NCBI GenBank assembly: GCA_029582265.1
Contig: CM055830.1
Location: 21,635,448-21,699,447 of the forward strand
Origin: Zoroaster sp. YZ-2022
Taxonomy: Eukaryota > Echinodermata > Asteroidea > Forcipulatida > Zoroasteridae
Direction of reading: 5' to 3'
Length of the DNA: 64,000 nt
Both the position numbers and the translations under genes were made by a program. Positions 13,113-22,582 of the stretch are shown here, piece after piece; within the stretch, counting starts at the first letter, position 1; each line of letters begins with the position of its first letter. The notes under the pieces were generated by a model. The model was given only the letters and a program-made list of their open reading frames with translations, did not search any database and had not been told where the DNA came from.

Positions 13113-13283
13113 AGCGGTGTAGACAGGACTTTTTTCAGTGCGGGGGCATTGATTTCAGTGGGGGACACACAGGGGTATGGGTTTTTCTTTTTCTTTTTGG
13201 GGCACTTTTGGGTTTTTCGTGGGGGCACTGGAAATTTGTGTTTTTCCCCCAGCCCTTCCCCACCTGGCTACGCCGCAGACAGT
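13113..13283. mobile_element. hAT-like MITE insertion in the minisatellite edge (tentative)
   Basis: A G-rich then C-rich block interrupts the last minisatellite units; a fragment of the unit resumes at 13288. Its ends, TAGCGGTGTAGACAGG and CCTGGCTACGCCGCA, are imperfect inverted repeats like the CAGNGGCGTAGCCAGG-type ends of many small hAT derivatives. No clean 8-bp duplication could be read. Confidence 0.4.
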
Positions 13284-13561
13284 GTGCATACAATTACAGG
13301 AAAACGGTGTGTATGTCTGCCTAAAATTAACTACGGTACTACAGTACAGTATACACATCATCACGTTACGTTAGTTGTTGCACAGTGTTTCTTCCTCTAT
13401 GGTTGCACCAGCGTAGTACTAGTAGGGTGACCAAGCACACTAGGCCTGCAAAATGGATGGTCACGCGTACAAGGGATTCGATAAAAGACTTTCAGATGTT
13501 ACCAGCAAAATAAGAAACCTTGTGTCTTGTGTGATCATTGCTCTGACATGATCATTGCTCT
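13284..13561. other. Spacer with no recognisable gene
   Basis: One residual minisatellite fragment (13288-13310), then unique-looking sequence with a duplicated TGATCATTGCTCTGACATG motif at 13530-13566. No feature can be assigned. Confidence 0.5.
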
Positions 13562-13870
13562 GACATGTCTGAATTCCCTTGTAGTATTTGTGAGCGCCAT
13601 TTTATCAATGCGCTTCTTGTCTGCCTTTGTGAATTTTATTTTATTTCAGTTTTTTATTTTATTTTATTATTACAGTAGTACTATTATTTTTTCCCTGGAG
13701 GGGTGTTTGGTGTTATTTCCCAAACATGAAATGTTATCCAAAGGTTGAATTAAACAACATTTATTTTGGGGAAAAATAATAAAATATTATTGTAGATTTA
13801 CCCAAACGTGTGATAAATACTGTATGCACAGTGTTTCTGAGTTCTGCGGAGAAAAACACACAATTGTTTT

Positions 13871-13943
13871 ACACGGGTGGGATTCAAACCTACGATCACC
13901 GCGTTCCAACGCACATGTCTCAACCACTACACCACCATGGTAC
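13871..13943 (-). repeat. tRNA-like SINE head, copy 1
   Basis: Minus strand: GGTGTAGTGGTTGAGACA (D-arm/A-box region) and GTAGGTTTGAATCCCACC (T-arm/B box). It resembles an Arg-type tRNA that has lost acceptor pairing. A shared tail (CTCCGCAGCACTCGGAAAC-like) follows, so it is a SINE head and not a functional tRNA gene. Confidence 0.6.
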
Positions 13944-14500
13944 CCGCTGAAGTAGGCACTAAGGTTGAATTAAAGAACATTTAACTGTACAATAAAGAAG
14001 GAGACTCACTCCCTTGAAGAGGCTTATATGTTGTTTGTGTATCCTAATACGCTTTTCGCGTTGAAGACGAACTCTCTTTTAAGTGATAACATGTTTCTGG
14101 GTGCAATTTTATTCATTCATAAGAATATTAGTTCAGAAAATATTGTTTAAGGACGATGCATGGCTGCAATGCGCTTGCGCGCAAAACACAGATGATCAGA
14201 ACTTTATTGTAGGGTGCACCGTACACGGTTCACCATGACGGTTCACCATGCCATTTTTGTCCATAAGTTCCCAAAAGAGAGTTTGTGTTCAACGCGAAAA
14301 GCACATTAGGATACACAAACAACATACAAGCCTCTTCAATTTGATTTCATCCTCTCATTCCGTTATTTTGACGAAATATCCAACGGTGATCCATCGATAC
14401 CAAAATAGAAAGGAAAGGAGTGACTCTCCTTCTTTATTGTCCAGTGGTGAACCGTGGTTACATTATCCATCGACATATGAACTTGGGTATTGTCGGCGGA

Positions 14501-14573
14501 TACCACGGTGGTATAGTGGATAAGACACCTGCTGTGGAACGCGGGGATCATAGGTTCGAGTCCTACCCTAGTA
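14501..14573 (+). repeat. tRNA-like SINE head, copy 2
   Basis: GGTATAGTGGATAAGACACC and ATAGGTTCGAGTCCTACC give convincing A and B boxes. The D-loop is close to eukaryotic tRNA-Arg (TAATGGATAAGG type). The acceptor stem is not convincingly paired, and the same 3' tail (GTCCGCAGCACTCGGGAAAC) follows. Anticodon assignment is unsafe. Confidence 0.6.
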
Positions 14574-14737
14574 GAATTATTGTGATTTTTGTCCGCAGCA
14601 CTCGGGAAACTCAGAGTATACAGTGCTTGTCACACATTATGGTAAAATCAACAATAATATTGTATTATTTTTGTCTTAAATCTTGGTGTATTTTTCCCAA
14701 TGTTCTTTAATTCAACCTTACTGTCTACTTCAGCGCG

Positions 14738-14810
14738 TACCGCAGTGTTGTAGTTGTTGAGACACGTGCGTTGGAACGCGGTGATCGTAGGTTCGAATCC
14801 CACCCGTGTA
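14738..14810 (+). repeat. tRNA-like SINE head, copy 3
   Basis: TTGTAGTTGTTGAGACACGTG and CGTAGGTTCGAATCCCACC. The D-arm is more diverged than in copy 2. It is the inverted partner of copy 1 within the foldback, followed by CTCCGCAGCACTCGGAAAC and an AATAATATTTTATTA tail. Confidence 0.6.
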
Positions 14811-15141
14811 AAGCAATTGTGTGTTTTTCTCCGCAGCACTCGGAAACACTGAGTATACAGTACTTATCACACGTTAGGGTAAATCTGCAATAATATTTTA
14901 TTATTTTCCCCCCAAAAAAATGTTCTTTAATTCAACCTTTGGATGCCATTTCATGTTTGGGAAACAAAACCAAACACCCCTCCAGGTAAAAAATAATAGT
15001 ACTACTGTAATAATAAAATAAAATAAAACACTGAAATAAAATACAATTCACAAAGACAGACAAGAAGCGCATGGATAATATGGGCATGTCGCTCACAAAT
15101 ACTACAAGGGAATTCAGACAATCCCGGTCAAATCTCGCTGC

Positions 15142-15250
15142 CCCCCCCCCCGAGCCCCCTGACAATGTTGGCTCTCATTCCAAGGTCTGTGCTCCGGCTG
15201 GAGGGGGGGAGCGGGGGAGGGGGGAGCGGGGAGCGGGGGACAGGGGAGGG
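15142..15250. other. C-run and G-quadruplex-prone G-rich tract
   Basis: A run of twelve or so C at about 15142-15153 is followed, at 15200-15250, by many runs of three to seven G separated by short spacers. Four or more G-runs within 50 bp meets the usual G-quadruplex pattern on the plus strand. It lies just outside the mariner element (15278). Confidence 0.7.
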
Positions 15251-15277
15251 TATGTTTATTGTCACGTGTCCCAACTA

Positions 15278-15319
15278 TAGGTTTTCCCGGCCAATTTCGG
15301 AAAAAAATAATTCAATTTG
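15278..15319 (+). repeat. Left terminal inverted repeat of the transposon
   Basis: The first 21 bp match the right end exactly. The next 21 bp match with about five differences (GGAAAAAAATAATTCAATTTG against AACAAAAAATCATTCAATTTC). Confidence 0.92.
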
Positions 15320-15586
15320 ATACTCGGCTCATTCAATTTCGTTTGAAAATAAATGCTCAGCTTCATCAGCATTCAACAGTTAAAAAGAGTCATCCAATTT
15401 CAACACTTGAGCATTCACTCGACAAATAAGATCATTCAATTTCAAATGGTCGCTAAGTTCATTCAATTTCGTCAAAGCCAGCAGCAACAGGCTGGTCGAC
15501 TATTCAATTTCATCAATGAGCAACCATTTTCCAAATGTGCATTCAAATTCGTTTCTGTGATATGTGCTTTCTGGTTTGTATTTGCC

Positions 15587-15594
15587 TATAAATA
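15587..15594 (+). promoter_or_regulatory. TATA box of the transposase gene
   Basis: TATAAATA lies about 90 bp upstream of the first coding codon in the transposon and just after the subterminal repeats, a sensible core-promoter position. Confidence 0.55.
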
Positions 15595-15680
15595 AAGGCA
15601 GGATATTCTGAGGAGAAATCATTTCTACACTAGTTCCGAGTTATACACCTCTCAGTAAATAGACGATTTCTGAAGCAAAG

Positions 15681-16754
15681 GTGGCTGCCCGTGGTCATTA
15701 CAGAAGAGTGAATAATGTAGATAGAGGGAGGCTGGTTGAAGCATTCGAGAACAATCAGGCTGACTACTTAGACTTGGCAGACACTCTCGGCATCAAGAGA
15801 TCTACCGCAAGGTCCATCGTGGCTACATACTTGCGTACCGGTCGTCACGAGAAGTTGCCTACTGGATGGGCACACAACACCAAGATAGATCAGGAGATGC
15901 GAGATGAGCTGGAGCGATTGCTGGACGACAACCCTCTACTAACACTAATTCAGATGAAAGATGAACTCCAACACTCTCTACCAGACAAACCAACCGTGTC
16001 TCCCAGCACTATTGCCAGAACCCTGGACGGCATGCTCATGACCCTTAAACTCGCAGAGGACGTGCCTGATGCCCGCAACTCGCCCAGAGTACTCGATATG
16101 CGTGTAGAGTACGCGCAGTGGTTCATGCAGTACGGAGTTGTCGGCCACTGCGTGTTCATCGACGAAACTGGCTACAACATAATATGGTATCCCAGCGGTA
16201 TCCCAGCGAGACGCGTGGTACACGCACAACGCGGACGCAACTGCAACGTAACATTTGCTGTTTCTGGGGAGATTGGCCTTGTACACCACCGAATAGCCTT
16301 TGAGACTGTTACGAGAGAAATATTTGAAGAGTTTCTGGCTGACACAGCTCGTGAGTGCGAAAATATGTTCCCTGCAGATGAGCCAGTCTTTCTTGTGTAC
16401 GACAATGCCAGACCCCATGTACGCGCCCAGCTCCCAGCAGGAATCAACCAGCAGATCCAGTTGAAGCGTCTACCACCCTACTCACCATTCCTGAACATGA
16501 CAGAAATGGCCTATTCGTTATTCAAAGCTGGTGTCAAAAGAGATTTGGCCCTCCCAGAATGGCAGCTACGAGTAGGGGACAGGGACGCAGCACATGAAGC
16601 AGGAGTGAATCTTCATCAGTGGAGGGGTGATCTTATTCAAGAAGTGGCTCAACAGAATGTGGGACAAATAACTCATGAAAAGTGCGTGAGATGGTACAAC
16701 AACAGCCAAACTTACATGCCCAGATGCCTAGCACGTCAAAACATTGAAGGTTAA
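15681..16754 (+). CDS. IS630/Tc1/mariner-like DDE transposase, start codon apparently lost
   Basis: It cuts and pastes the surrounding element. The frame is open for 357 codons. The N-terminal part (residues about 10-60) is helix-turn-helix-like (DLADTLGIKRSTARSIVATY) and should bind the terminal repeats. The DDE core is visible: VFIDETGYN (first Asp, about residue 160), VYDNARPHV (second Asp, about 247), and PPYSPFLNMTE with the Glu 34 positions after that Asp. This is the spacing class of the superfamily. The first codon is GTG in an otherwise good initiation context (CAAAG then GTGG). An in-frame TAG lies at 15660-15662 and the next ATG (15897) would remove most of the DNA-binding region. 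The ATG may have mutated, GTG may be used, or an upstream exon may supply the start. No internal stop is present. Confidence 0.9.
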   Translation: MAARGHYRRVNNVDRGRLVEAFENNQADYLDLADTLGIKRSTARSIVATYLRTGRHEKLPTGWAHNTKIDQEMRDELERLLDDNPLLTLIQMKDELQHSLPDKPTVSPSTIARTLDGMLMTLKLAEDVPDARNSPRVLDMRVEYAQWFMQYGVVGHCVFIDETGYNIIWYPSGIPARRVVHAQRGRNCNVTFAVSGEIGLVHHRIAFETVTREIFEEFLADTARECENMFPADEPVFLVYDNARPHVRAQLPAGINQQIQLKRLPPYSPFLNMTEMAYSLFKAGVKRDLALPEWQLRVGDRDAAHEAGVNLHQWRGDLIQEVAQQNVGQITHEKCVRWYNNSQTYMPRCLARQNIEG

Positions 16755-16791
16755 AGAAACCAGTTTCAGATAAACGTAGAATTATAGACGA

Positions 16792-16797
16792 AATAAA
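16792..16797 (+). terminator. Polyadenylation signal AATAAA of the transposase gene
   Basis: AATAAA lies 38 bp after the stop codon, the expected place for 3'-end formation of the transposase mRNA. Confidence 0.5.
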
Positions 16798-16799
16798 CA

Positions 16800-17577
16800 G
16801 AAAAAGAAAAGGACCTGTGAAAAAAATCCACAGGGAAACAACAACAATATTTAATTTTTATAACGATGCCCCCTTATAATTATAAGCTTTTGTTTATAAA
16901 AAAAAAAATTTGTTAATTTGTAATTTGACATGGTCTGAACATAAACGAATAAAGAAGACGACCAAAAGAAAAGAAAAGTAAAGACCAATGTAAGCAGTAA
17001 CAAGGCAAGAGCAAATAATTGTGTATTAATTTCATACTTATGGGCCATAAGTTTTTTAACTTTATTTAACTGCCTTTTAGAAACAATATTTAAAGTTTAG
17101 TCATGGGGTAACAAACGCAAAAGGAACAATTATTGCAATTAAGACAAACAACAAGAATTAAATGAAACTCAAAACATGGAAACGCATAACACATGGAACA
17201 AAAACTGCCAGTAAAAGAACAATTGCTAACTTTAAACTCAGCCGTATCATACTCATGTTGAATTTGAACGCTCAAATGTTGAAATGCATTGCCCATAAAC
17301 GAAAAAGAAAAGAAACAACAGCTACAAAATCCTGTGCGCTTCGATGACTCTGAATTTGATTGCACCTATTGCGAAAATGTGGTAGATATTCAACATAAGA
17401 ATGGTGATCTTGTAGTTTTGAATGCCTATAAACGAAATAGAATGAAAAGAAAGAAATCATGTGTGCACGAAAACGAAATTGAATGCAGTAATATCGAAAG
17501 AGAAACCCTAATTGGATTGAATTATCAAAATCGCGTGAATTTGAAAGCGTGTTGATGAAATTGAATGATTTTTTGTT
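16800..17577. other. 3' non-coding part of the transposon
   Basis: AT-rich sequence between the polyadenylation signal and the right terminal repeat. From 17250 it holds several inverted TTCAATTTC-type motifs (for example GAAATTGAATGCAG, GATGAAATTGAATG) mirroring the left subterminal region. Short ORFs here are not supported. Confidence 0.7.
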
Positions 17578-17598
17578 GAAATTGGCCGGGAAAACCTA
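17578..17598 (-). repeat. Right terminal inverted repeat of the transposon
   Basis: GAAATTGGCCGGGAAAACCTA is the exact complement of the left end and is followed by the TA duplication. A second partial copy, TTTTGGCCGGGA, follows outside at 17601-17612. Confidence 0.92.
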
Positions 17599-17773
17599 TA
17601 TTTTGGCCGGGATTGTAGCTATTAACTGCGGGCTCAGCCGCAGGCCGCAACCGCTTAATAAAGTTCGAGCACCGCGAGTGTTGCATGACCAAGAGTATTC
17701 GAAATGAACAATTTTGTCCAGTGCCAAGTTTCAGAAATTTCATTTGTACGGTGGTGTTTTTATTTCAACATTT

Positions 17774-18131
17774 GTGGAGTGCCATGGTCGAGCGGTTTAG
17801 TGCATCGGATTTGTGTTCTGATGGCTGAGTCGTCAGAATGTGGGTTCGAATCCTGGCTACGACCGTGGTACTTATGTCCTTGAGCAAGACACTTTACCAT
17901 AAATGCTTCTCTCCACCCAGGAGTAAATGGGTACCTGTGAGGGCAGAGTTGATTGTTGTGTTTGATTAGCCCATATGCGCCGAAATGGCAGCAATTGAGC
18001 TGTATACTCCCCAGGGAGCTGAGATGGTTTCTGGAATGATTTATGCGCCTGATGAGCAGGGGTAATAATGTACAGCGCTTTGATACCTTGTTTAAAAGCG
18101 CTTTAAAATGCCCAACATTATTATTTTTATT
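17774..18131 (+). mobile_element. tRNA-derived SINE, third copy
   Basis: The head GTGCCATGGTCGAGCGGTTTAG and the B box GGGTTCGAATCC are followed by the same body as 8175-8498 (CTTGAGCAAGACACTTTACC, AATGGCAGCAATTGAGCTGT, CCAGGGAGCTGAGATGGTTT). The 3' part differs: GATGAGCAGGGGTAATAATG, then CAGCGCTTTGATA and an ATTATTATTTTTATT end. The tail marks a different subfamily from the palindrome copies. Confidence 0.87.
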
Positions 18132-19120
18132 GTACGTGACGGGACACCTTGGGAACTGTCACAATTATAAACTTATGCGAGGTCAGTTTTCTCCCACTTT
18201 GCCAAGCACCCACGACAAATCGCCCACCCCTGCAATCGCCCAGCCCCCCAATAAAAACCTTACATAAATACAAAAATAAAAAATAAATAAATAATAATAT
18301 CACTGATATAATCGAATAATTATACTTTCAACCCACAAGGTAAAAAGGGTACATCCAATTTAAAGCCTTTACACCATGTAAGTTATGTGTAAATCTGGGG
18401 ACATTTATGGTTTTTCGGTGTTCTCAAAAGTGTAATAGAGGCTTTAAACAATTTCAATAAGTGGATAATTTTCTCAACAAGCAAAGCAAAATTACATATT
18501 TTATCTTTACAATTGCCCCAATCCACATCTAACTGTAGTTGTTTGCCTGACATTCCACAGCAGTTTATAGGCTTCATTGTGCTTTATTGGATGTTTAAAA
18601 TATTTGTTTACCTTATGAAAGATTTGAGGCTTGGCATGCTAGGTATCGATTAAAATTGTTGTTTGCCTATATGACACCATGTGATTACATCTACTGTCAC
18701 TAAGTACAGTATATTGAAACACACTCAAAGACACACAAGACATTGTAAGTTCCTTAATTGGAATATTTCTGATTTCATTACTCTATTTTGAAGATATCAG
18801 ATGCTTGGACTCAAACTGGTGTGCAAGAGGAGTTGTTCTTTGGTGATGTGTGAACATCTTTACAGTCATCTGATCTGCATGCTGAACCATCAAAACCATC
18901 AAAGATTTGTGACAGCAAACCAACCTGTAGACCTTTATTTTTTTCCCATATAAACCAATGTAACCAAAACGAGGCTGAAAGGGAAAATGGTATATGGAAC
19001 CTTTTGCCAAGCCCTATTCATTATTTTTACTGTATACACGAAACTAGACCAGACCCAGACCATGATGGTGGTAGGATGATAAAGGTCTATTAACTTTGTA
19101 CATTCCTTTCTTACATTTAA
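18132..19120. other. Intergenic, nothing recognised
   Basis: AT-rich sequence with a CGCCCACCCCTGCAATCGCC patch near 18220 and no coherent coding signal. ORFs of 64-75 codons have no recognisable domain. Confidence 0.5.
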
Positions 19121-19124
19121 AATC

Positions 19125-19210
19125 CCGACTTAATACATGTCAGGTCCTCTTTGAAGGTAATCAAACCAATAAAATTAAAAAAAACGCAGATAAGACATTG
19201 TTTTTAGTAA
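19125..19210 (+). repeat. Direct repeat, copy 1 of 2
   Basis: Contains CGACTTAATACATGTCAGG, CCAATAAAATT and GCAGATAAGACATTG. The same order recurs at 20385-20480 at roughly 80 percent similarity by eye. Identity unknown; probably a piece of an interspersed repeat. Confidence 0.6.
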
Positions 19211-20384
19211 TGATTTATTGCAAATATTACAATTATACAGTATGGGTTTGTCTTAAACATATTTTATAATTGAGCCTGTGATAATTGCTTGGAAGTTGCT
19301 ATGGTGAGTGGGAATAATGGGTCAAACTATTATATCATTATAATGTATGAAATGAACACACCAACGTACTGTGCTCAATACAACTGCAATGTGCTTTAGA
19401 TGTACATGTAATCAAGTAAACTCAATAATAACCATGACTTTTTGATTTTTTTTTTTTACACTTTTCTATTAAAACCTATACGTGTAATACTTTAAAACAT
19501 TCAAATTCATTATACAGTATGTGAAGTGATAAGTAGTAGGATTTATTTAGAACAGTTAGTTTCTTGAAAGTACTTTGAATTGTACCTCCTCACAGGCTTA
19601 ACCCCTCCCCCACAGAGATAAACATCATTCAGTCACTGCACTTAGTAAGCAATAACCTACTCTGTAAAATTACCAACATGCATGTGGAAAAGAACCAATT
19701 TGGAGGTTCCATTATTATTGGCATAGACCAGAGAGCATCTATGGAACCATATGTGACCTGCTTCCACCAGAGAGAGTATAGTTGCAAAATATCATTAGCT
19801 AGTTTATTTCCTTACAAACTCAAAGTTTATCACAAGAACATTTGTGACATTCTCAAGCTGCAGCATCCTTTATGGAGATTTGTAAAAGAGAAAAGAATCA
19901 GGGTATTACAGGTTAATTTAAAACAATTAAAATATGTCAAAGGGACAAACAGAAAGGGCCAGAAGAGAATGAAAAAAATTACCTACTATTGTTTAATTTA
20001 CATCCGTAACCATTAATTATTACAGGAAATCAAATGGTGAAAAAATACATTTTAGGCAGGATTAGAAATGAAGAAATACAATTTGGGTTTATCTTTTTTT
20101 TAGTATACCTTCCAACCAATTTATGATAAATTGTTTGTCCCTGTGACATATGTCACAATCCTGAAGATTATCTCATGTAATTTCTAAAGTACCCAGACAA
20201 TTGTTTAATCTTTGCTAAGTGAAATCCACAAGAACTTTACAGCAACAACAAAAAAACATGAAAAAGAAACAAATTCCTCTCCTATGTCACACCTTTTTAG
20301 TGAGGAATATTTATTACAGTTCTTAATTAAAAATAATAATAAATAAAACAACTTTCTCATAAACTGTTCTACTCTGTGACCTGA
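19211..20384. other. Intergenic, nothing firmly recognised
   Basis: The 112-codon frame at 19678-20016 is rich in Lys, Tyr and Ile, as expected from AT-rich DNA, and shows no domain. It contains CATATGTGACCTGC, a short string that recurs near 40670, so it probably overlaps an interspersed repeat. Confidence 0.5.
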
Positions 20385-20480
20385 CTTAATACTTGTCAGT
20401 CCTCCTTGAATGTAATGTTCAATAATACAATTAGGGCCAATAAAAAAAATAAAACTCAGATAAGACATTGGTTTTTAATT
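20385..20480 (+). repeat. Direct repeat, copy 2 of 2
   Basis: Partner of 19125-19210 with the same landmarks (TGACTTAATACTTGTCAG, GGGCCAATAAAA, CTCAGATAAGACATTGG). Confidence 0.6.
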
Positions 20481-20589
20481 AAGGCAATACAAGTTTGATG
20501 CACAGTCTAAGTCATTGTGTTTTTGGGGTTTTGATCTTTAGTTGGTTTCTACTCCGCAAATAACAATGGAAAATGTTTATCCAACGTAA

Positions 20590-21036
20590 GATTTCAACCC
20601 ACCCAACTTTGTCTGATCTGAAGAATGGCGCAGGGCTTTGGTCGGCTGGGAAAAACTGGAGAGCATGCAAGTACATGTATCCTCAGACTGAGTATTATGT
20701 GTCGTGGATTGTTCACAAAGTACAGACGACGAACGAACAAAAGACGATATACAATGACGATTAACAGTTAACTTATGAACTCCTCAAAAAGGTCGAAAAG
20801 CGGTAAAAATATCTGACGAAAGTGCATGAAAACTCACAATCCAAAAGCAAGGTAATATCCAAAAAACACATGTGTGGCGAAAACCAGCGAAAAAGTCAAT
20901 GAAGAAAACAACGTATATACAGCACTGTACAGCGTACCAGTGAGCGAGTAAAGCTGGCGTTGATTGGCCTTTCGCATCACGTGATGTAAATATTTACAAA
21001 AATATACATGAAAGTAAGGTACCGGTAGTCACCACA
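20590..21036 (-). mobile_element. Probable 3' LTR of a gypsy-like retrotransposon
   Basis: On the minus strand a purine-rich tract (CTGGAGGGGGCTC, 21037-21050) precedes TGTGGTGACTACCGG, a plausible TG-starting LTR. A TATATA motif (about 20913-20918) follows about 120 bp downstream. It sits immediately 3' of the gypsy Pol tail at 21097. The downstream boundary near 20590 is a guess because no second LTR is in view. Confidence 0.45.
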
Positions 21037-21096
21037 TGAGCCCCCTCCAGAGAGCAACTGTAAGGAAGGGAACGAAATGTTAAAGAAGAACAATGT

Positions 21097-21240
21097 TCAA
21101 CCACAGTCGAACTGAGCGTAGTGTGCAGGCAAGTGGACGCGACGGCCGGAACGGGTAGTCTGCTGGGGAGCTTGCTGGGCTGGTCGCGTAGGCATCGCAC
21201 CTGGTGGCAGAAGCAAAAGTAGCGGCCTTGTAAGGATTGC
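21097..21240 (-). pseudogene. C-terminal tail of a gypsy-type Pol polyprotein
   Basis: The minus-strand reading contains TTRSGRRVHLPAHY near the stop. This resembles the TRSGR-x-PPxRY motif that commonly ends Ty3/gypsy (and copia-like) polyproteins just before the 3' LTR. Upstream there is no integrase or RT, so only about the last 45 residues remain. The purine tract and LTR-like sequence beside it support the call. This is a truncated retrotransposon relic, not a host gene. Confidence 0.5.
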
Positions 21241-21518
21241 ATATTCATAGTGGATAATCGAGGGTCCGGGGAAACAATCCCTGGGAATCAATCCCTGGGA
21301 ATTAGAGGACTAGAAATTGCATCATAAGCAAAATATTTAATAGTGAAAGGAGTGAAATAGAGGGCGCTAATATTTATCAAAATCAAATGGTAAGATTCGT
21401 AACACTAGCATAGGGTCGTAATCACTTTGCTTTGTTATGCTTTAAATGCGTCGTATGTTCCTACCAGACAATACAATGTCACGTGTTCCGAATGTACGTA
21501 ATTGTGAGGTAGAATTCA

Positions 21519-21890
21519 ATTGGCTCAGGAAATGAACTGCAATAGATCTTACTCAACAGCAATCCTCGGTAATATAGTGGTAAGTATATCTGGGTATGTC
21601 TTTTTAAAAGTCTTCTTTATGTTAGGACAGCCTTTTTATGTATGAGCAATTCCACTGGCTCAGATAACCGACTGCAAAAGTGTAATACCCAGCAGCAATC
21701 CTCGCTAGTATGGTGGTAAGTATTTCTAACAGACACTCGGGAGTCATGGGATCTTTATTTTTTTGATTAAATTAGCTCAGGAAATGAGCTGCAAAAAGTA
21801 TTACCCAACAAAAATCCTTGGTATTTTAGTGGTATCTCTGACTGTCATTCACAAGATCGGTGTTCGATCCCCAACTGGAATAGTTTGATC
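21519..21890 (+). repeat. Tandem tRNA-Asp-like array, three units
   Basis: Three units of about 120-130 bp each begin with GGCTCAGGAAATGAACTGCAA-like sequence and then CAGCAATCCTCGGTA. This runs into a tRNA-Asp-like 5' half (TCCTCGGTAATATAGTGGTAAGTAT and variants at about 21563, 21699 and 21815). Only the third unit continues through an anticodon arm with GTC and a T arm (GTGTTCGATCCCC) to about 21882. The stems are poorly paired, so none looks like an active tRNA gene. Confidence 0.6.
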
Positions 21891-22580
21891 TATTTTCATA
21901 GGACTACGTGTTTTTGTATTTATAAACGCACACATTCGCTCAACTAATGAACAGCAGATGTTAGTTTTCACCCAGGAGCTCGATTCCTCTAGGTCAGTGC
22001 AAAATACAGGGAGGGCCGGGCAGACTTCAATCTTCAATCATGTTTGAATATTTACTTTAGAATTTTAAGAAATATAGTATATTTCAGGACTTTAGATCCA
22101 AGGTAGAATGTTTTTTTATCTGTATTTATTTATTTAATTTTTTTTATTTTGTTCATCAGTCATTATAAAAGAAACACCTTGGTCTGTCAAATCTCTGAGA
22201 ATACTCATTCGTGTTTCCTCTTCTAAGCGACAATACACCCCAGGCCTGTACTATGCCGTCTGCCTGTTACAGTAGGTGACATTTATAAATAATTAAGACA
22301 CTTGAGGTGTTCCGTGTGCGCAGACAGTCCATATGATATACACAATAGATGGACTTTGTGAAGGGTCAACATGTCTGCCTCTTCTATGTAGTTTGTTTGA
22401 CGCAGAATTTATTTTGTAAACAGCGTTTCTTTACTCATCCAGTACTGTGTATAGTTACGCTTTCCTGAATAATGTGGTGGATCTGCGTACTCATTTAGAC
22501 TGCAGTGTGACTTAAGACTCGGAGTATACTGATTGAAACGAGTTATATTCAGCCGGTTCTTTTAAGAACTATTTACTACT
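21891..22580. other. Intergenic, nothing recognised
   Basis: No coherent ORF or repeat structure was recognised. Confidence 0.45.
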
Positions 22581-22582
22581 CA

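Larger units (their letters stand above)
13562..15124. mobile_element. Foldback element with tRNA-like heads
   Basis: The outer arms 13562-13980 and 14706-15124 are inverted copies of one another. Shared landmarks include CTGAATTCCCTTGTAGTATT, TCCAAAGGTTGAATTAAA and a TTACACGGGTGGGATTC block. A second, inner inverted pair is 13990-14085 with 14272-14440. The right side carries an extra 14441-14705 segment that is another copy of the tRNA-like unit plus its tail. The whole could fold into a long stem. There is no transposase ORF. It may be a foldback transposon or head-to-head SINEs in a duplicated context. Confidence 0.75.
15278..17598 (+). mobile_element. Tc1/mariner-type transposon, about 2.3 kb, nearly complete
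   Basis: The terminal inverted repeats start TAGGTTTTCCCGGCCAATTTC at 15278 and end with its perfect complement at 17578-17598. With mismatches the similarity extends to about 42 bp. Both ends are flanked by TA (15276-15277 and 17599-17600), the duplication made by this superfamily. It contains a TATA box, a long transposase ORF (15681-16754) and an AATAAA at 16792. Subterminal TTCAATTTC-type motifs occur repeatedly in the left 300 bp and, inverted, in the right 150 bp. Confidence 0.93.

Noticed and set aside
10565..13430. Very long open frames (749-942 codons) on the plus strand
   Set aside because: They are translations of a 38-41-bp minisatellite in three frames with no forward stops; no start context, domain or codon bias.
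14501..14573. A functional tRNA-Arg gene
   Set aside because: Acceptor stem does not pair well and the same 3' tail follows as in the other copies, so it is a SINE head.
15950..16447. Minus-strand frames of 69-146 codons
   Set aside because: Shadows of the transposase ORF.
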